From: Bagarius yarrelli | Taxonomy: Eukaryota; Chordata; Actinopteri; Siluriformes; Sisoridae | Assembly: GCA_005784505.1 (NCBI GenBank) | Contig: VCAZ01000046.1 | Coordinates: 1,554,001-1,618,000 of the forward strand | DNA length: 64,000 nucleotides | Direction of reading: 5' to 3' | In this document: piece after piece, positions 44,522-56,602 of the stretch | Layout of the letters: the number at the start of each line of letters is the position of its first letter | Position numbering within the stretch: the first letter of the stretch is position 1 | Made by a program: the position numbers and the translations under genes | The notes under the pieces: model-generated | Told to the model about the DNA's origin: nothing | The model's input: only the letters and a program-made list of their open reading frames with translations | The model's database searches: none

Positions 44522-44793
44522 ATATTCATTTATTCATCTTCTATACCCGTTTGTTCCCTAATTCACGGTCACAGGGATCCGCTAGAGTCTATTCCAGCCG
44601 TCTCTGAAAGGGCGAAAGGCAGGAGGGGTACACCCTGGGCAGGTCTTCAGTCTATCACAGGGCCACACACATCACTATAGGCAATTTAGAATAACCATTC
44701 CCTAATTTAGAATCAACTCGGGATAAACATACAAACTCCACACCGAAAGGCCCCTGCCTGGGAATCGAACCCGGGCCCAGTGCTAACCACTAA
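44522..44793 (+). repeat. RTE-X/Expander-like dispersed repeat, copy 3
   Basis: Order: 'CATCTTCTATACCCGTTTGT', 'GGGTACACCCTGGGCAGGTC', 'CAGTCTATCACAGGGCCAC', 'TATAGGCAATTTAGAATAAC', 'AGGCCCCTGCCTGGGAATCG' and CAGTGCTAACCACTAA. Close in layout to the copies at 4.3-5.0 kb and in the same orientation. It lacks the ACTGTGGGAGGAAACC segment. Confidence 0.65.
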
Positions 44794-47700
44794 CTCTTCA
44801 ATTAGATATAATAAATAAAATAAAAGTAAAACAATGAACTTACCAAAGAAATGCATTACAATTAAAAAATGTAATTTATACATGAATATTGAGAAAATCT
44901 TAAAATAATATAAAAGTGCAGATTAGCGGCAGAACGGTATTCATGTTCTAGATTGAGTAGCGATAATCGATAAACTAACCATCGATAACTAGTAATATTA
45001 CTTTAATGAATACCAATAGCAGATTACAGAGAATGAAAATCCTAGCTGATTTTATTTGGAAGGGTTAACGATGGTAAAGGAACTGAAATATTTTTCTGAA
45101 CGGGAAATTTGTCAATACAACTTCGACCTGTAACGGTAATCTGAATCTGTCTAATTAAAGGTCACATTTACATGGGCTCCTGTTTGGGCAGTTATAGGCT
45201 GCTGGTGAGCAATGAATATGACCCAGTGGATCTATCCTCGTTATGTAAGTTTTTCTGGAGAGTGTGCGAGACTCTAAAAGTAGAAATTGTCATATAATAG
45301 ACAGCATATAATGTGAAAATATATTATGTACCAGGACAATAAAATTATTGCACAATAATATTGTAAACCTTTTTAGAAAGTGAACGAGCGAAGATTTTAG
45401 TTGTATAAATATAGAATCAGAGCAAAGGGCATGTGTTTTCTCAACTTCTGTCAAAGTCATGCCAACATTCTTCCTGACACACTTAGCCTTAATATACTTT
45501 AATAAACTTCGAAATGCAAAAATGCAATGATTAAAAAAGCATAATGATTCTCATCATCTGCCACTCCCTAATATTCTAAAACACTTAAGTTACTCCATGG
45601 AGAGGTCTCTGTCTCTCCAGGGAGGTTAAAGAGAAAAATGACTTCTTCATCTCCAGGCGCTGTTATTTCTGGTCATTTCTAATTGGTTTTAACTAAAAGG
45701 AACCCAACTCTGGTGTAGATCCACAGGTTCCCTCTAACTACACTGTCACACAGTTCTCTGCAAATAGCAAATTTACATCCAAATTAGTTTTAGAGGACAT
45801 GGAAATTATGCTGCTTTAGTGTCAAGACAGAAAAAAAAAAAAAAACAAGAACAAGAACAAGATGAAAAACAGACACCAGTTTCTGACATAGGCTATAAAA
45901 AAAAAAAAAAAAAAGAAAACAAATGACGTAATAATCCGGTGTGGAGGTCACAGCTAGTCAGTACATCATCCGCTAAAAGTGTGGTCCATAAGCCATGGAC
46001 ATTGCAATATCCACCCCAGGGTTTTGCTGCTGTATTTGGGTTGGGAGGCTCCAGGTAAGTCCTGAACACTGTCTTGAGGCTCCTGAATAAAACATGGCAG
46101 CCGCAGGGATTGACATGAGCTCAGGAAGGGCACCCGAACAGCAGGCATGGCTGGCAGGCAGATCGGAGACTCTGATGGAATTTTAATTGTTCTGCAGGGA
46201 ACGCAACCAATAAGCGTTATTGCTATGCTGAAGATGCAGCACAATTCAAACCCATTCAGCCGAATGCTTAAACAAACAACGATTACAGAGAAGCAGTCCC
46301 TCAACACACAGCAAGACCCGCTCGCCCGACTCAGGAGTGGTACAAGGCAGCAGAGTGTGAACACAACCACTGGATAATAAGAAATTTTAGTAAACAATTC
46401 ATATTTATTTCCAAACCAATTAATAAATAGTGAAAAAATGAAGTCTGTTTACTGACCAGATGATAAAGTATCATCGTTTCTACAAAAGGGTGGGCTGGTC
46501 TTCTGCTCAAAACAAGCTTGTTGGAGGAAAAAGGCAAATGAGTGATTAATAATGAATTCTGTCTATATTAAACAACGATGAAACATTTTATTGGCAATAT
46601 TGCAAATCCGATAGTTGTGCACATCACAGTATACAGTTACAATATAAAAAGACTACAAAATTTGTCCCCCATTTCCAGTCCCTATAATATATAACCGTTT
46701 TGGCATAATGTCTGGTCTTACTTTTCGGCTTGCATATAAATGCAGATAAAATTAAAATTGTGCTAAGACTTGGCAACCTGTACACAACAGCAGGTTTGCC
46801 TTACATTTTCCCTACTCTGCTAAGACACCGAGTGTGATCTCATACACTCTTCTGCTTCTATTCCTCCTTAATCTGCTCCCGCCCCATGCTGAGCTCCACA
46901 TGAAATGTGAACTTACTACAGCTTCACTACAAATAAAGATACATCAGACCACCCTCTGGTACTGCTGAGCACTCTGTACCGACATACTATTAAATCATCA
47001 TGAGAGAATAATTCATGTGGCTGCATTTATAAAAAAAATATTGCCTTGTTTAATGTACTACATTCTGTTTATTTTTATTTCTTTCAATTCCAATTCCTCT
47101 TTTATGTATTACTTTTGAGGATTGTTTCTTATTGGTTATTTAAATTTGGAAGGGTCAGTACCCTGATGTTTGCACATATTCCCAGGTGTATATTTACATT
47201 GATCACGTTGCGTTTGTGATGCAGCTCGTCGCATAGTAAACGTATCAGTCCCACCCCTTTAATCGGCAACAAACACATCCTGAATTTCATTTTTTAACAA
47301 GAAAACGAACATCTAAATTTACACACATCTGTGTTACTGTAACACAACAGATGGGGACAGTAGGCTAGTGAATAAATAGTATTTTTTATAATGATATAGG
47401 AGGATCATTATTAAACAAACACTCCTCTATAACTTTAACCAATTAACCAATTAAACAATTATTGTAGATTACGGTTTAAAGTCAACAGCATTTTAAAAGC
47501 GATGAGGAAAGCATTTGGGGATTAAACTCCTCTTTATAATGGTAGTGTCACTGCTTTCTGTGACATGTCTCTCATACACCAACAAAACTCTTGAAGCTTG
47601 GAATTAGCCAGGGGTCCAAATACTTATTTGGTCCATTTCACTCACTCATACATATGTAATAAAGCTAAAGAGAAATAGAAGAGAAATAGGAAGTGCAGCT

Positions 47701-48869
47701 GATGACGTATTCCTTTCAGCCTACCAAGCTTTGAATGGTTAGTTCTGAATTGTTACCAGGTTATATAACATGTTACCAAGTGATGTGGGCAAAAGTTGAT
47801 TAGTTTCATTAATTTCACACAAATGTTTAACTTCGTTTGCATCCCCTAATATTTGTTAAAAATGATTAAGGCAAACTTTTCCTTATTTTTTTTTTTTGCC
47901 CTTTAGGAGGCTCTTATAGTCTCAGTTAGACGTCACACCCACAAACCGTTGGCTGGACATCTTTTGTTCTGTTTTTATAAATACTATAACTATACTTCCC
48001 TGCCCTAAGTAATGATGCGAAACAAAATAAAAACAAAAAACCGAATGAAACATTTTGATTGGACTACATATCTTGGTCCTACGCTTTCCACAGAATGTAT
48101 AAATACATTTAAACCACTTAACTTAATGATTGCTATCGGGATGTGAAGAGACTTTCAACCAGCAGAACAAAACATGTTTCTAAAGATAATCACCTATTGT
48201 ACCTTTAAACATGTTTTCACGCCCTAAAAGATGCAAGTTAAACAATTCTGATATTTATTGATATTTGCATATCGGTTTATGTAAATTTATTTAAAAGACA
48301 TATATGCTTATCATCACCTACTCCATCCTGTACTGGTGTTTGGAAATTTTAACAAAGCCCCCAAAGGTCTCACTGGCTTTTTAACACCTGTGGGAAAATA
48401 CAATTCCTCGCCCCCATCTATTACACTCATTTGTGGTCGAAGGCGCTAGCGATGCTTGTCAGCAAAACCATAGTGCAAAAACCCACAGCGATATACCACA
48501 TCTTTGATGCTTCTTTGGAACGTGCAAAACACTGACATGGCTATTGAGTGTTTACTCAATGCTGGACGCTGATTCTCAGCCTGCACTTTATGACTCATAA
48601 AGATAAAAGTGAAAAAATTCCACCTATGATGATATTTTTTCTTTATTCACCTCAAAACACCAAAGCTGCAAACGTCTTATAGGAAATAAAATCTGGATTC
48701 AAAGCAAATGCAGTCACATGCATGACTGCAGAGTACCACATACTATAAAATTAAAAAAAAAAAATTCTTTCCTTCCGAGAACAATTGTGTGAAATGTATA
48801 ATATCTCAGATCTCGGAAAATGGAGTGGGCTTTTCAAAGCAAATCACATCTTGAAATGCAAGTCTACCA
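44794..48869. other. long AT-rich non-coding stretch
   Basis: About 4 kb without recognised genes. Poly-A runs lie at about 45831-45844 and 45897-45914. The 45580-45800 part is repeat-free and of balanced composition. The 143-codon minus frame at 45966-46397 starts with a hydrophobic stretch but resembles no protein I know. The 47610-47640 text 'GGGGTCCAAATACTTATTTG' loosely resembles a Tc1-type end. A CAG/GTAAGT match at 46052-46060 has no supporting exon. Confidence 0.45.
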
Positions 48870-49400
48870 CCATTTCTCCCTCCTAAATCACCTCATTTGA
48901 ACTGTTTATTTAATTCGCTTTAAATTTTATCCTCTCCTCCGTCATTCACCTCAGTGTGACAGAGCAGACAGAATGTTAAGCAAGCAGGTTCAGCACAGAT
49001 GAATTAAACATCGCTCATAATTTCTGTCGGACACTCTGTCTCCGGCTAGTGAAAGTCGGAGTGCAACTAAAGAAAAGTGCAGAAGTCTAGAAAGCTTGCA
49101 TTGCCCACAGAGATAGCTGCCAAGACCTCGAGCTGCTTTTAGATCCACACACTGGACAGCAGATGGATTTTAAGGTAATAGTACAACTGGGATAATGAAC
49201 TTGGCCTGTGCTAAGCCCCAGCCAATAACGCTAACTGCCCCAGCAACTCTCACAGGTAATAAGTGCTTTGTGAGTGGAATTACAGGTCTGACGATGATCC
49301 AATTAATAACACGGAACTGCTGTGTAGCCTCTGGACCTGAAGTGAACATGAAAACTGGCGCTCAATATATCTGCCAGGACAGCAGACACGAATGCAGAAG
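48870..49400. promoter_or_regulatory. candidate conserved non-coding block
   Basis: Repeat-free balanced sequence with 'TTTATTTAATTCGCTTTAAA' near 48904, 'ATGAATTAAACATCGCTCAT' near 49000, 'GGACAGCAGATGGATTTTAA' near 49154 and 'GATGATCCAATTAATAACAC' near 49294. The 89-codon plus frame from 49195 has no recognisable motif. The regulatory interpretation rests only on composition and motif density. Confidence 0.2.
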
Positions 49401-50234
49401 CAGTAAGGAGCGCTATATGACCGCCTTCATGCCTTCACCACTAGTCTATAATTCACATTTATAGACTAGTTTAAATCAACAAAACTGATTAGTATGTGGT
49501 ATTCAGCATACATCTTAATTTTTTATATATTTTTAGTCTAATATTAAGATATTAACATATCCGATAACATAATCTTAGATATGTTAGATAGAACAAACAA
49601 CCCAAATTCCAGAAAAGTTTGGAAAAGTTTGGAAAAGAAAAAAACTTTACACTTTTATGCACAAAATAAGCTCGTTTCATCATTAAACGTAAAATATGTC
49701 ACAGACGACCATAAACTCATCGGCAGCTGGAAATCTGTATTAGACAAGAATGGGACCAAATTCCACCCATCAAAACTCCACACAATGATAACCTCGATGT
49801 TATTTCACAATTGATTTTTTTTTTTATGAATTCTAAGACTGCAAATATCCAGTTTGTAAAAATACACTTTCAAGTTTTCAAGATGAAGAAGAAATTCAGA
49901 AAAATTCTAAAATTCAGTATTCGGAACATCAAATTCAATGTTCCTAAATTCAAACTGCAGAATTCCGACCAAATGGAATACAGTAGTATGTTATTACTAC
50001 TCATGGACGTTGTGTAAGGCTTTGTATTATTATTTGTGTAGCATTATTACATCTCTCTACACACTGCTGATTACCTGCAGTCAAATGCAGTCTTAAATGA
50101 CGGCGGATCGGGAAAGTTCAACTGAATTGGTATCTCCCAGCTTCTGATTGACTAAACACACTAGATCCAGGTAATCATCAGTGGGATAGCTGGAAAACAG
50201 GCAGGACTAGGAAACTCAAGCAGTATTAGTAGAA
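49401..50234. other. non-coding stretch, possible repeat edge
   Basis: 'CAACCCAAATTCCAGAAAAG' near 49598 recalls a common fish repeat edge (ACAACCCAAATTCC), but no further similarity follows. Otherwise AT-rich with no gene. Confidence 0.4.
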
Positions 50235-50495
50235 GTATATTCAATTCATTGTGCACGGTACATGTACAGAGCCAATGAAATGCATTTTTTCGCATATCCC
50301 ATCTTAGTAAGTTGGGGTCAGAGCGCAGGGTCAGCTCCCCTATGATACAGCCCCCCTGGAGCAGGAGGGGTTAAGGGTTTTGCTCAAGGACCCAACAGTG
50401 GTTGACTTGCCGGAGGTGGGGCTTGAACCCAGGTGTTTCTGGTCTTCAGATTAACAACTCAGCACCTTAACCATTTGAGCCACCCTGCCCCCCTG
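50235..50495 (-). repeat. SINE-like repeat, 'GGGGTCAGAGCGCAGGGTC' family, copy 2
   Basis: The best copy of this family in the window: 'CATTGTGCACGGTACATGTA', 'TTTCGCATATCCCATCTTAG', 'GGGGTCAGAGCGCAGGGTCA', 'GGGGTTAAGGGTTTTGCTCA', 'GGGGCTTGAACCCAGGTG' and 'CAGCACCTTAACCATTTGAG' ending near CCACCCTGCCCCC. The right part is a reversed tRNA-like promoter with a B-box GGTTCAAGCCC on the minus strand. Confidence 0.65.
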
Positions 50496-50764
50496 CCCAC
50501 TCCTGCTTTTACTTAATGCAATGTTATTCTAATAAATAAAAAAAACCCCTTAAATTTCAGCTTCAAATAAAGTACTGACTTATGTGTCTACTTTAACAGG
50601 ACACAGAACTTACCAGCAGGTGGGACAGCTGTCTCTCTGACATGGCTAAACCAGAGATCAAAATTGTTTGATTTCTTATTTTAAATTGGTAGACAAACCA
50701 GAGTTTGATGTGGTTAGGTGTCATAAAAAGTGTCATAAAGCTCCTCCTGTTATGGTTGTGTTTT

Positions 50765-50817
50765 GAGAAAGCGGCAGGATGTAAGTGCTCATAGTTAGAG
50801 ACTGTCTAAGCAAATAG
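50765..50817 (+). repeat. local direct repeat, copy 1
   Basis: 'GAGAAAGCGGCAGGATGTAA', 'GTGCTCATAGTTAGAGACTG' and TCTAAGCAAATAG match 51612-51663 with a few substitutions and one 4-bp indel. No family recognised. Confidence 0.7.
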
Positions 50818-51611
50818 ATTTTAAAGACAGGCATGCAAATGCAACCTAAAATAATTTGATCTTAATAAATATAGACTGTCATTTAGGAATAATAAACTGA
50901 CTGTGGTATCTGTGGCTCATGGGAACACTGGTGAAGAAAGGAATGAAAGACTAACATGGAGCAGGTGAACACAATCGGGTAACCGCAAAAACAGGACAGG
51001 GTAGAGAAGTGACTAAAAAAGCACAAGCCATAAGAGAAACACATGTGGTATGTTGCCATGGGAACCGCCATGCAAAAAGGGGAAATCCTGAATGGTTTTA
51101 GTTTGGGTTTTACCATTATGGGATCACTATTATGTGAAGCTAACTGTAAACCCTAATGTTGCCTTCATATTGACTAAACAGTCATGATAACTGAAATAAA
51201 AAAATTCGTTTTACTTATTAAGCTTTAAATTACATTAATTTAAGATTGTAAGTGTCGTAACCCTAAAACCCTCATGAGTCATTAAATTAACTGGTCTTTC
51301 TCTAAGGTGATTTAACATAAAAAAAGAACTAATGCACAGATTGGTGGATGATCACAAAAGATGGCTGTTTTCCTGCATTTTAAATACACTGAGTTAAGTG
51401 AACTTAAGTCTTTTATTAACACCACTTGGATAATCTGAAACTTCAGTCCAATAAGCAACAATTACAGTGGTGACTAAAATATTCAATTTCAACCTATACT
51501 CAATTATGGCGGAAACCGTTTACTCGACCAATTGACTTTTTCAGTATGAGATTATCAGTGTATACATACGTGTCATAAACTCTAATTGTTATAGTTTATT
51601 TTTACAGGCGT

Positions 51612-51663
51612 AGAGAAAGAGGCAGGATCTAAGTGTTCATAATTAGTCTGTCTAAGCAAACAG
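51612..51663 (+). repeat. local direct repeat, copy 2
   Basis: 'GAGAAAGAGGCAGGATCTAA', GTGTTCATAATTAG and TCTGTCTAAGCAAACAG correspond to copy 1, 847 bp upstream. Weaker similarity continues leftward (GTCATAAA, TTGTTATAGT against CTGTTATGGT). Right after it lies a SINE. Confidence 0.7.
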
Positions 51664-51789
51664 GTGCAAATAGGGTTTAGCAGCCTTTCTCAGGGGCCCA
51701 ACAGTGGCAACTTGGTGGTACTGGAAACCAAACCCTGATCTTCCAATTAGCAGTCCAACATCTTACCTCCTGCGCTACCACTTCTCTAT
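51664..51789 (-). repeat. tRNA-derived SINE, truncated
   Basis: 'GGGTTTAGCAGCCTTTCTCA', 'GGGGCCCAACAGTGGCAACT', the reversed B-box 'GGAAACCAAACCCTGATC' and the head 'CTGCGCTACCACTTC'. Tail portion missing. Confidence 0.7.
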
Positions 51790-53092
51790 TTGCAGGTAAA
51801 CTTATTTCAGGAATAGCTGTGTAGCATATACGCACATCACTTCATAGCGTTCCGATCCCCGATAGTTGAGCATGAGTGCTTTCCATCGGTGTGCTTTACT
51901 GTCGCAGATCACTCGAAAGTAGCATAAGCAGACTCCACACTCACTTAAGCATTAGTGTCTGTAATATTTAATAAAGGCTGCTCTACTGTCATTTTATCAT
52001 CATCGAGTTAGGATATTAAGGCAGGTTTGTGTTCACTTTAACAGGAAATGTGAAGGGCGGGAGATCCGGATGGATGTGGACATAGTAGGCGTCACATATA
52101 CGATCTGCACAATCTGACACCCAACAGCATTTTTTATAGGAGCCTAATTAGTAAAGTACAGGGGTTACACACAGGGCACAATTATAAACCACACCCCCAA
52201 ACTTCCCACTCACTCATACAATGCAGGAGAACAGAAGCGTTACAGCCGCAGTAATTATTAATCACTGTTTCATTAGATGCTAGGATCTATCATAAACACC
52301 GTAATTAATTTATATTGTAAGCAACAGCAGGATTAGAGCCAGGAGAAAATCTACTCTCCCTCTACAGCACCGGAACAGATCAGGAGTTAAAAATTTTACA
52401 CACGTCTTTCATGTTTTCCAGATCGTAGAAAAGCCTTTGAACAGGCAGCTGGTTAGAGCAACAGTTTAACTTTCAGATCGTATTGGGTGCAGGTAGTAAA
52501 GATACCCAGGCCATATACACAACACTTCCTTTTTCCTCTGTATCTTTCGACCACTTCCTGTTCCTGCTTTGTTTAGGTAAGAAGGCATAAACTGCTCTGC
52601 TCTGATCATCATTATTATCATCACGGCTCTTTGTCTTGATAATATCAGACTGCACCTTTACTGTGTGTATTGCTACATTTTTTATCAGCCTGTGCTATTG
52701 CACATTTTAAAGTATCGCATACGAAATGACTGAGGGAAAATCTGTCTTTACGCATAAAATAAAGCTTTACGTGCACTTAAGAAGGGTTTTTGAGTGGCAA
52801 AAAGGTTAGAATGATTAATGAGATGGAAACAGATTTGCTGATACTTTTGACATTATGAGCAAATATTAAGCTAACGTTACTAATTGGTTGTGTCTGCTCT
52901 ATTATTCTTGCCTTGTTGAATTTACTGATCATACCAATACTATCGTCGGCCGCTTGAACAAGTTGATGAAAATACATCGAATTTACATTTGTTTTTTTTT
53001 TTTCCCTTTTTAAGAGAAAACTGTGCGGAGACTAAAGTCGTAAGTTAGTGAGTGACCTTCTACCATAACATGGTCACCTTTGCAGTGCGCAT
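51790..53092. other. non-coding stretch, nothing recognised
   Basis: AT-rich. Poly-T run at 52992-53003. No recognised repeat family or coding signal. Confidence 0.5.
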
Positions 53093-54515
53093 ATTAGATT
53101 AGATTAGATTAGATTCACTTATTGTCATTGTGTCAAGTACCTGTACAGGCCATGACATGCAGTAGCATCTACCAGAAGTGCATAATGGCTTATTTACAAT
53201 AAATACAGTGTAATAAATAGGGTATGGTTGATAGTTACAGAGTTGGTAATATTCAGAGGTATATGGATAGAAAAGAGGTGTAACAATAGATAGTTTAGAT
53301 TGTGCAAGATGCATAATATAAGGTAGTGCAAAGTATAGAGTGGCAGTGTCAGTAGTAATAAAATAATCTGTATATCAGCTGTTCAGTGGCAGAAACAGCC
53401 ACATGAAAGAAGCTGTTTTCAGTCTGTTTGTGGCGAAATCTATGGCACGTTCGCTCTGCCTGTGGGAGAAGAGTGAACAGTCCTGTTGGGGTGAGAGGGA
53501 TCTTTGATTATGCCTCTCCCCTTGCAGCGCGTTTTTTTTGTGTATGGTGTCCGGGTGGGTATCTGAGTGCCGATGATCGTTTGGGGCGGTTTCACCACCC
53601 CTTAGGGCTGTGGGGCGGTCTGAAGCATTGTCAGCTGCTGTACCATACTGAGATGCCGTTTGTGAGGATGGTCGCGATGGTACTGCAGTAAGTTTTTAGT
53701 ATCCTGTTCTTAGATAGGACTTTTTAAGTCTCCTCGAAATCTAGATGCTGTTGTGCCTTTTCGACCAGGAAGAAGAGTTCAAGACCAGGTGAGATCCTCA
53801 GAGAGTGGATCCTAGGAACTTGAGCTAGGTACACGCTCAACCTGCCGCTCCGTGATTGTAGTATTGGAGATGAGTTTGATTGCTAGCTCGTCTGAATCCA
53901 AAATACCTCCTTTGTCCTTCTAGTGTTGATGTTCCAGTATTGTCCTCACACATGCTGCCAGGGTGTCTGGATCTCCTCCCTGTAGCCGTCTCATCGCTAC
54001 CATCTGACAGGCCTACTACCGTGTTGTCATCTGCGAACATTTGCCAATTCTGTTTGACCATAGACCGGCACGCAATCAATAGGTGAAAGGGAGTATAGGA
54101 GAGGGGACCAAACACAACCCTGGGGACCCGGTGCTGATGGTAGATTGGAGGAGGTTATGTCTATTCATGCGAACAGACGTATCTGTCGTAAGAAAGTCTC
54201 AGGGTCCAATTGCAAAGGTGGTGCTGATTCCGACTATTTCAGCTTCAAGGTTAGGCTTAGGAAGCCGCTAACTGTATTACAAGCTGACTAAAATCGACAA
54301 ACAGGCATCCGGGCATAATGTCGGGGTTGTCCAATGAGTCAGGGTAGAATGTATAACTGTGGAAATGGGCCTCTCAGGTGACCTATTGGCGATAGGCAAT
54401 TGGTGAGGGTCCGGTTGGGTGTCAGACATGCTTTAAGGTGGCTGATGACTCAGTCTTTCAAAGCACTTGGCGATAACTGGGGTGAGTGCGACTGGAACGA
54501 AATCACCCTTTCTTT
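53093..54515 (-). pseudogene. LINE reverse transcriptase relic (CR1/L2/Rex1 type)
   Basis: On the minus strand the element runs from about 54515 to 53093. VALTPVIAKCFERL is encoded at 54492-54451, a conserved reverse-transcriptase segment of this LINE group. The catalytic FADD box, within WQMFADDNTVVGL, is at 54037-54026. Downstream the C-terminal region and 3' UTR follow, ending in (TAATC)n at 53116-53093, the usual short tandem tail. The reading frame is broken by several stops and shifts, and the endonuclease domain is missing by 5' truncation. Plus-strand frames of 60-90 codons across it are antisense shadows. Confidence 0.82.
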
Positions 54516-55533
54516 TGGCAGGCAGAGTGCTTCGGCACTGGCACATATGTATACAGTATGTGGGTCAGAAATAGAGCAAACTCTTAATTTTCTCTCTACA
54601 ATCTAATACACAAAACAAACGTTCTTAAAGTTAATAACATGATTTTAATACGATTTTTGTAAACTCACTTTGTTCTATCAGTAACAGACAATCGGTTTAG
54701 GATGGGACACTATAAAAAGTCCTAGGAAAGTGAAATGGCAGCTAAGGGCTGACGCACGACTTGACAAGTAGGACAAACACAATAACTAACATGACCCGTT
54801 GTGTCAGCATTGACCCACAGTGTCAAACGAGCGCCAATGTTTGCATTAATTAAGATAAAATGTTGGTTCTTCTGTATTGTCTCCCTGTGGTAATATAACC
54901 GTGCACTCACACTTTTTATTTGCTAAACATGAATCTATAAATACTCCGGCTGAACGTATGTGTCGGTCTTCTTCCTCCCCCTACACCCCTCCTTCTCTCT
55001 TTCTTTTCCTCTGGCTGCTGAATATTTGAATCAGTCAGCCTGACAGCATTCAATGCTAAAGCACTCCCAAGGCTGATGATCAAAGTCGGAAGTCAATTCG
55101 CATTACGGGGCATCGATTTAATGTTTCCTAACCGAATGCCTGCCGAGGCCTGAAGGATATCACGGTCCATCACGTTGTTATTTTTCTCATAGCTGAATAC
55201 AATCTGTATGTATTTGTGGGTCTGTATGTTTTGTGTTGATGTTTATTGCTTAATATTAAACTGCAATGTTAAATATAAAGCACATTTCTGGAAGCACTGC
55301 TCTCGGTTAACTACTAGAATAAATATCTCCCGTGTTGAATGTGTGCTGTTTATTATTTTACACATTGCATTGTGTTGTGTATTGTGTACACTACAGTTGT
55401 GTTTGGTGAATGCTTTGGTTTTGCAGTATAGTTCATGTTACTTTTAATGTAATGCGTGACTACATTACAGACACATCAGTTAAACACATACTGTAGAAAG
55501 TCTCATACTGATTTTAACAGAGCATTGTAGTGT
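54516..55533. other. non-coding stretch with a possible regulatory block
   Basis: The 55015-55200 part is repeat-free with 'GCTGCTGAATATTTGAATCA', 'AATGCTAAAGCACTCCCAAG' and 'GGGGCATCGATTTAATGTTT', and could be conserved non-coding DNA (weak). The rest is AT-rich. No gene seen. Confidence 0.35.
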
Positions 55534-55620
55534 GGGGGAAGTGGTGGCTAACGGTTATGGCGTTGGACTACCAACCCGAAGATTGTAGGTTCAATTTCCA
55601 GCTCTGGAAGGGTTTAGGCT
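55534..55620 (+). repeat. tRNA-derived SINE head
   Basis: Head 'GGGGGAAGTGGTGGCTAACG' followed by 'GTTATGGCGTTGGACTACCA', 'CCCGAAGATTGTAGGTTCAA' and TTTCCAGCTCTGG. A-box (TGGCTAACGGTTA) and B-box (GGTTCAATTTC) are clear. The body after the tRNA-like region is not recognisable. Confidence 0.7.
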
Positions 55621-56334
55621 TTAGCCTAGTTGTTCATATCAATATAGAAATTTCCACATTATCCCAGTCATGGATGCTTGATCGCTTCACAAAAAAAAAG
55701 GCAACATGTCAATTACAAGTCTGATGACCTTGAGTCCTGTGTTTAGCCCTACAACATTTTTTTAATCATCTGATGTAATAAAGCAAGAATGGCATACCCT
55801 CACCCACCCTGTGGCTAATATGGTATCTCCCATTCCACTGTGGTACAAGTGGGAATGTGTGTTTTTCTTCTTCTTGTGTAGGAAGGGAGCCTGTCGGAAC
55901 GGATCAACATCGCTGACACGGCACAGTGACACACTGACCCACAACCGCCGTGAGGAAAACTCGAGCTTTTACTGACAGCAGAGTAAATAAATGAAATAAA
56001 TAAAAATGCTATTGATTTATGTAAGAGTGCATGAAGTGCATTAGTCATCATGATGGTGGAGACAGGGCAAGGGGCTCTTTAATTATTCCACAAGAGTCAG
56101 ACAGAATCAGCGTTCCATGAAGAGCCAACATCGATTTCCCTTCAGCGAATAGGACACACTAACTGTGTGGCAGTTCTGAGCCCAAGGCAGGCAGGAGAAA
56201 CTAGTACAGTGCTTGGGTTATACAGTCACACATGAGCGTGGATTTATACACAGAGACCGCTGAGTATTTTTTATTTAATTTTTTTAAGTTGTTTTTTTGG
56301 GGCATTTTATTGATAGGACAGAGGTAAAGCGGGA

Positions 56335-56425
56335 AGGGGGGATACTAGAGAAGCCCTGAAATGGAATCGAACCGAATTGTCCAGAGTATGTGCTGCCACT
56401 TTAACTTACTACACTACGATGCCGG
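56335..56425 (-). repeat. tRNA-like SINE head, diverged family
   Basis: 'GAAATGGAATCGAACCGAAT' and 'CTTTAACTTACTACACTACG' ending GATGCCGGGGGCC form a reversed tRNA-type promoter (B-box GGTTCGATTCC on the minus strand). It resembles the fragment at 31.48-31.56 kb more than the common SINE family. Confidence 0.5.
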
Positions 56426-56459
56426 GGGCCTTAGAGTTCCTTTTTTTTTCTGCATATTC

Positions 56460-56602
56460 AAGCTTAGAAAATTTGGGTCAGAACGCAGGGTCAGATATGG
56501 AGAGGAGTGGGTTTAGGGTCTTGTTCAAGGACCCAACAGTGACAGCGTAGCGTGCTGGGGCTTAAACCCTAATCTTCTGATCACCAACTTTTGAGCCACC
56601 AG
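56460..56602 (-). repeat. SINE-like repeat, 'GGGTCAGAACGCAGGGTC' family, copy 3
   Basis: 'TTTGGGTCAGAACGCAGGGT', 'GGTCTTGTTCAAGGACCCAA', 'CTGGGGCTTAAACCCTAATC' and CAACTTTTGAGCCACC, matching the 50.2-kb copy with deletions. Confidence 0.6.

Noticed and set aside
46045..46060. Perfect CAG/GTAAGT splice-donor string
   Set aside because: Such nine-base matches are expected by chance in 64 kb on two strands. No promoter or acceptor is nearby; similar strings at 42.73 kb lack context too.
45966..46397. Minus-strand 143-codon frame with a hydrophobic N-terminus
   Set aside because: No recognisable domain, cysteine pattern or splice context. An antisense plus frame of 76 codons overlaps it.
53428..53691. 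Plus-strand 87-codon frame
   Set aside because: It is the antisense of the minus-strand LINE relic.
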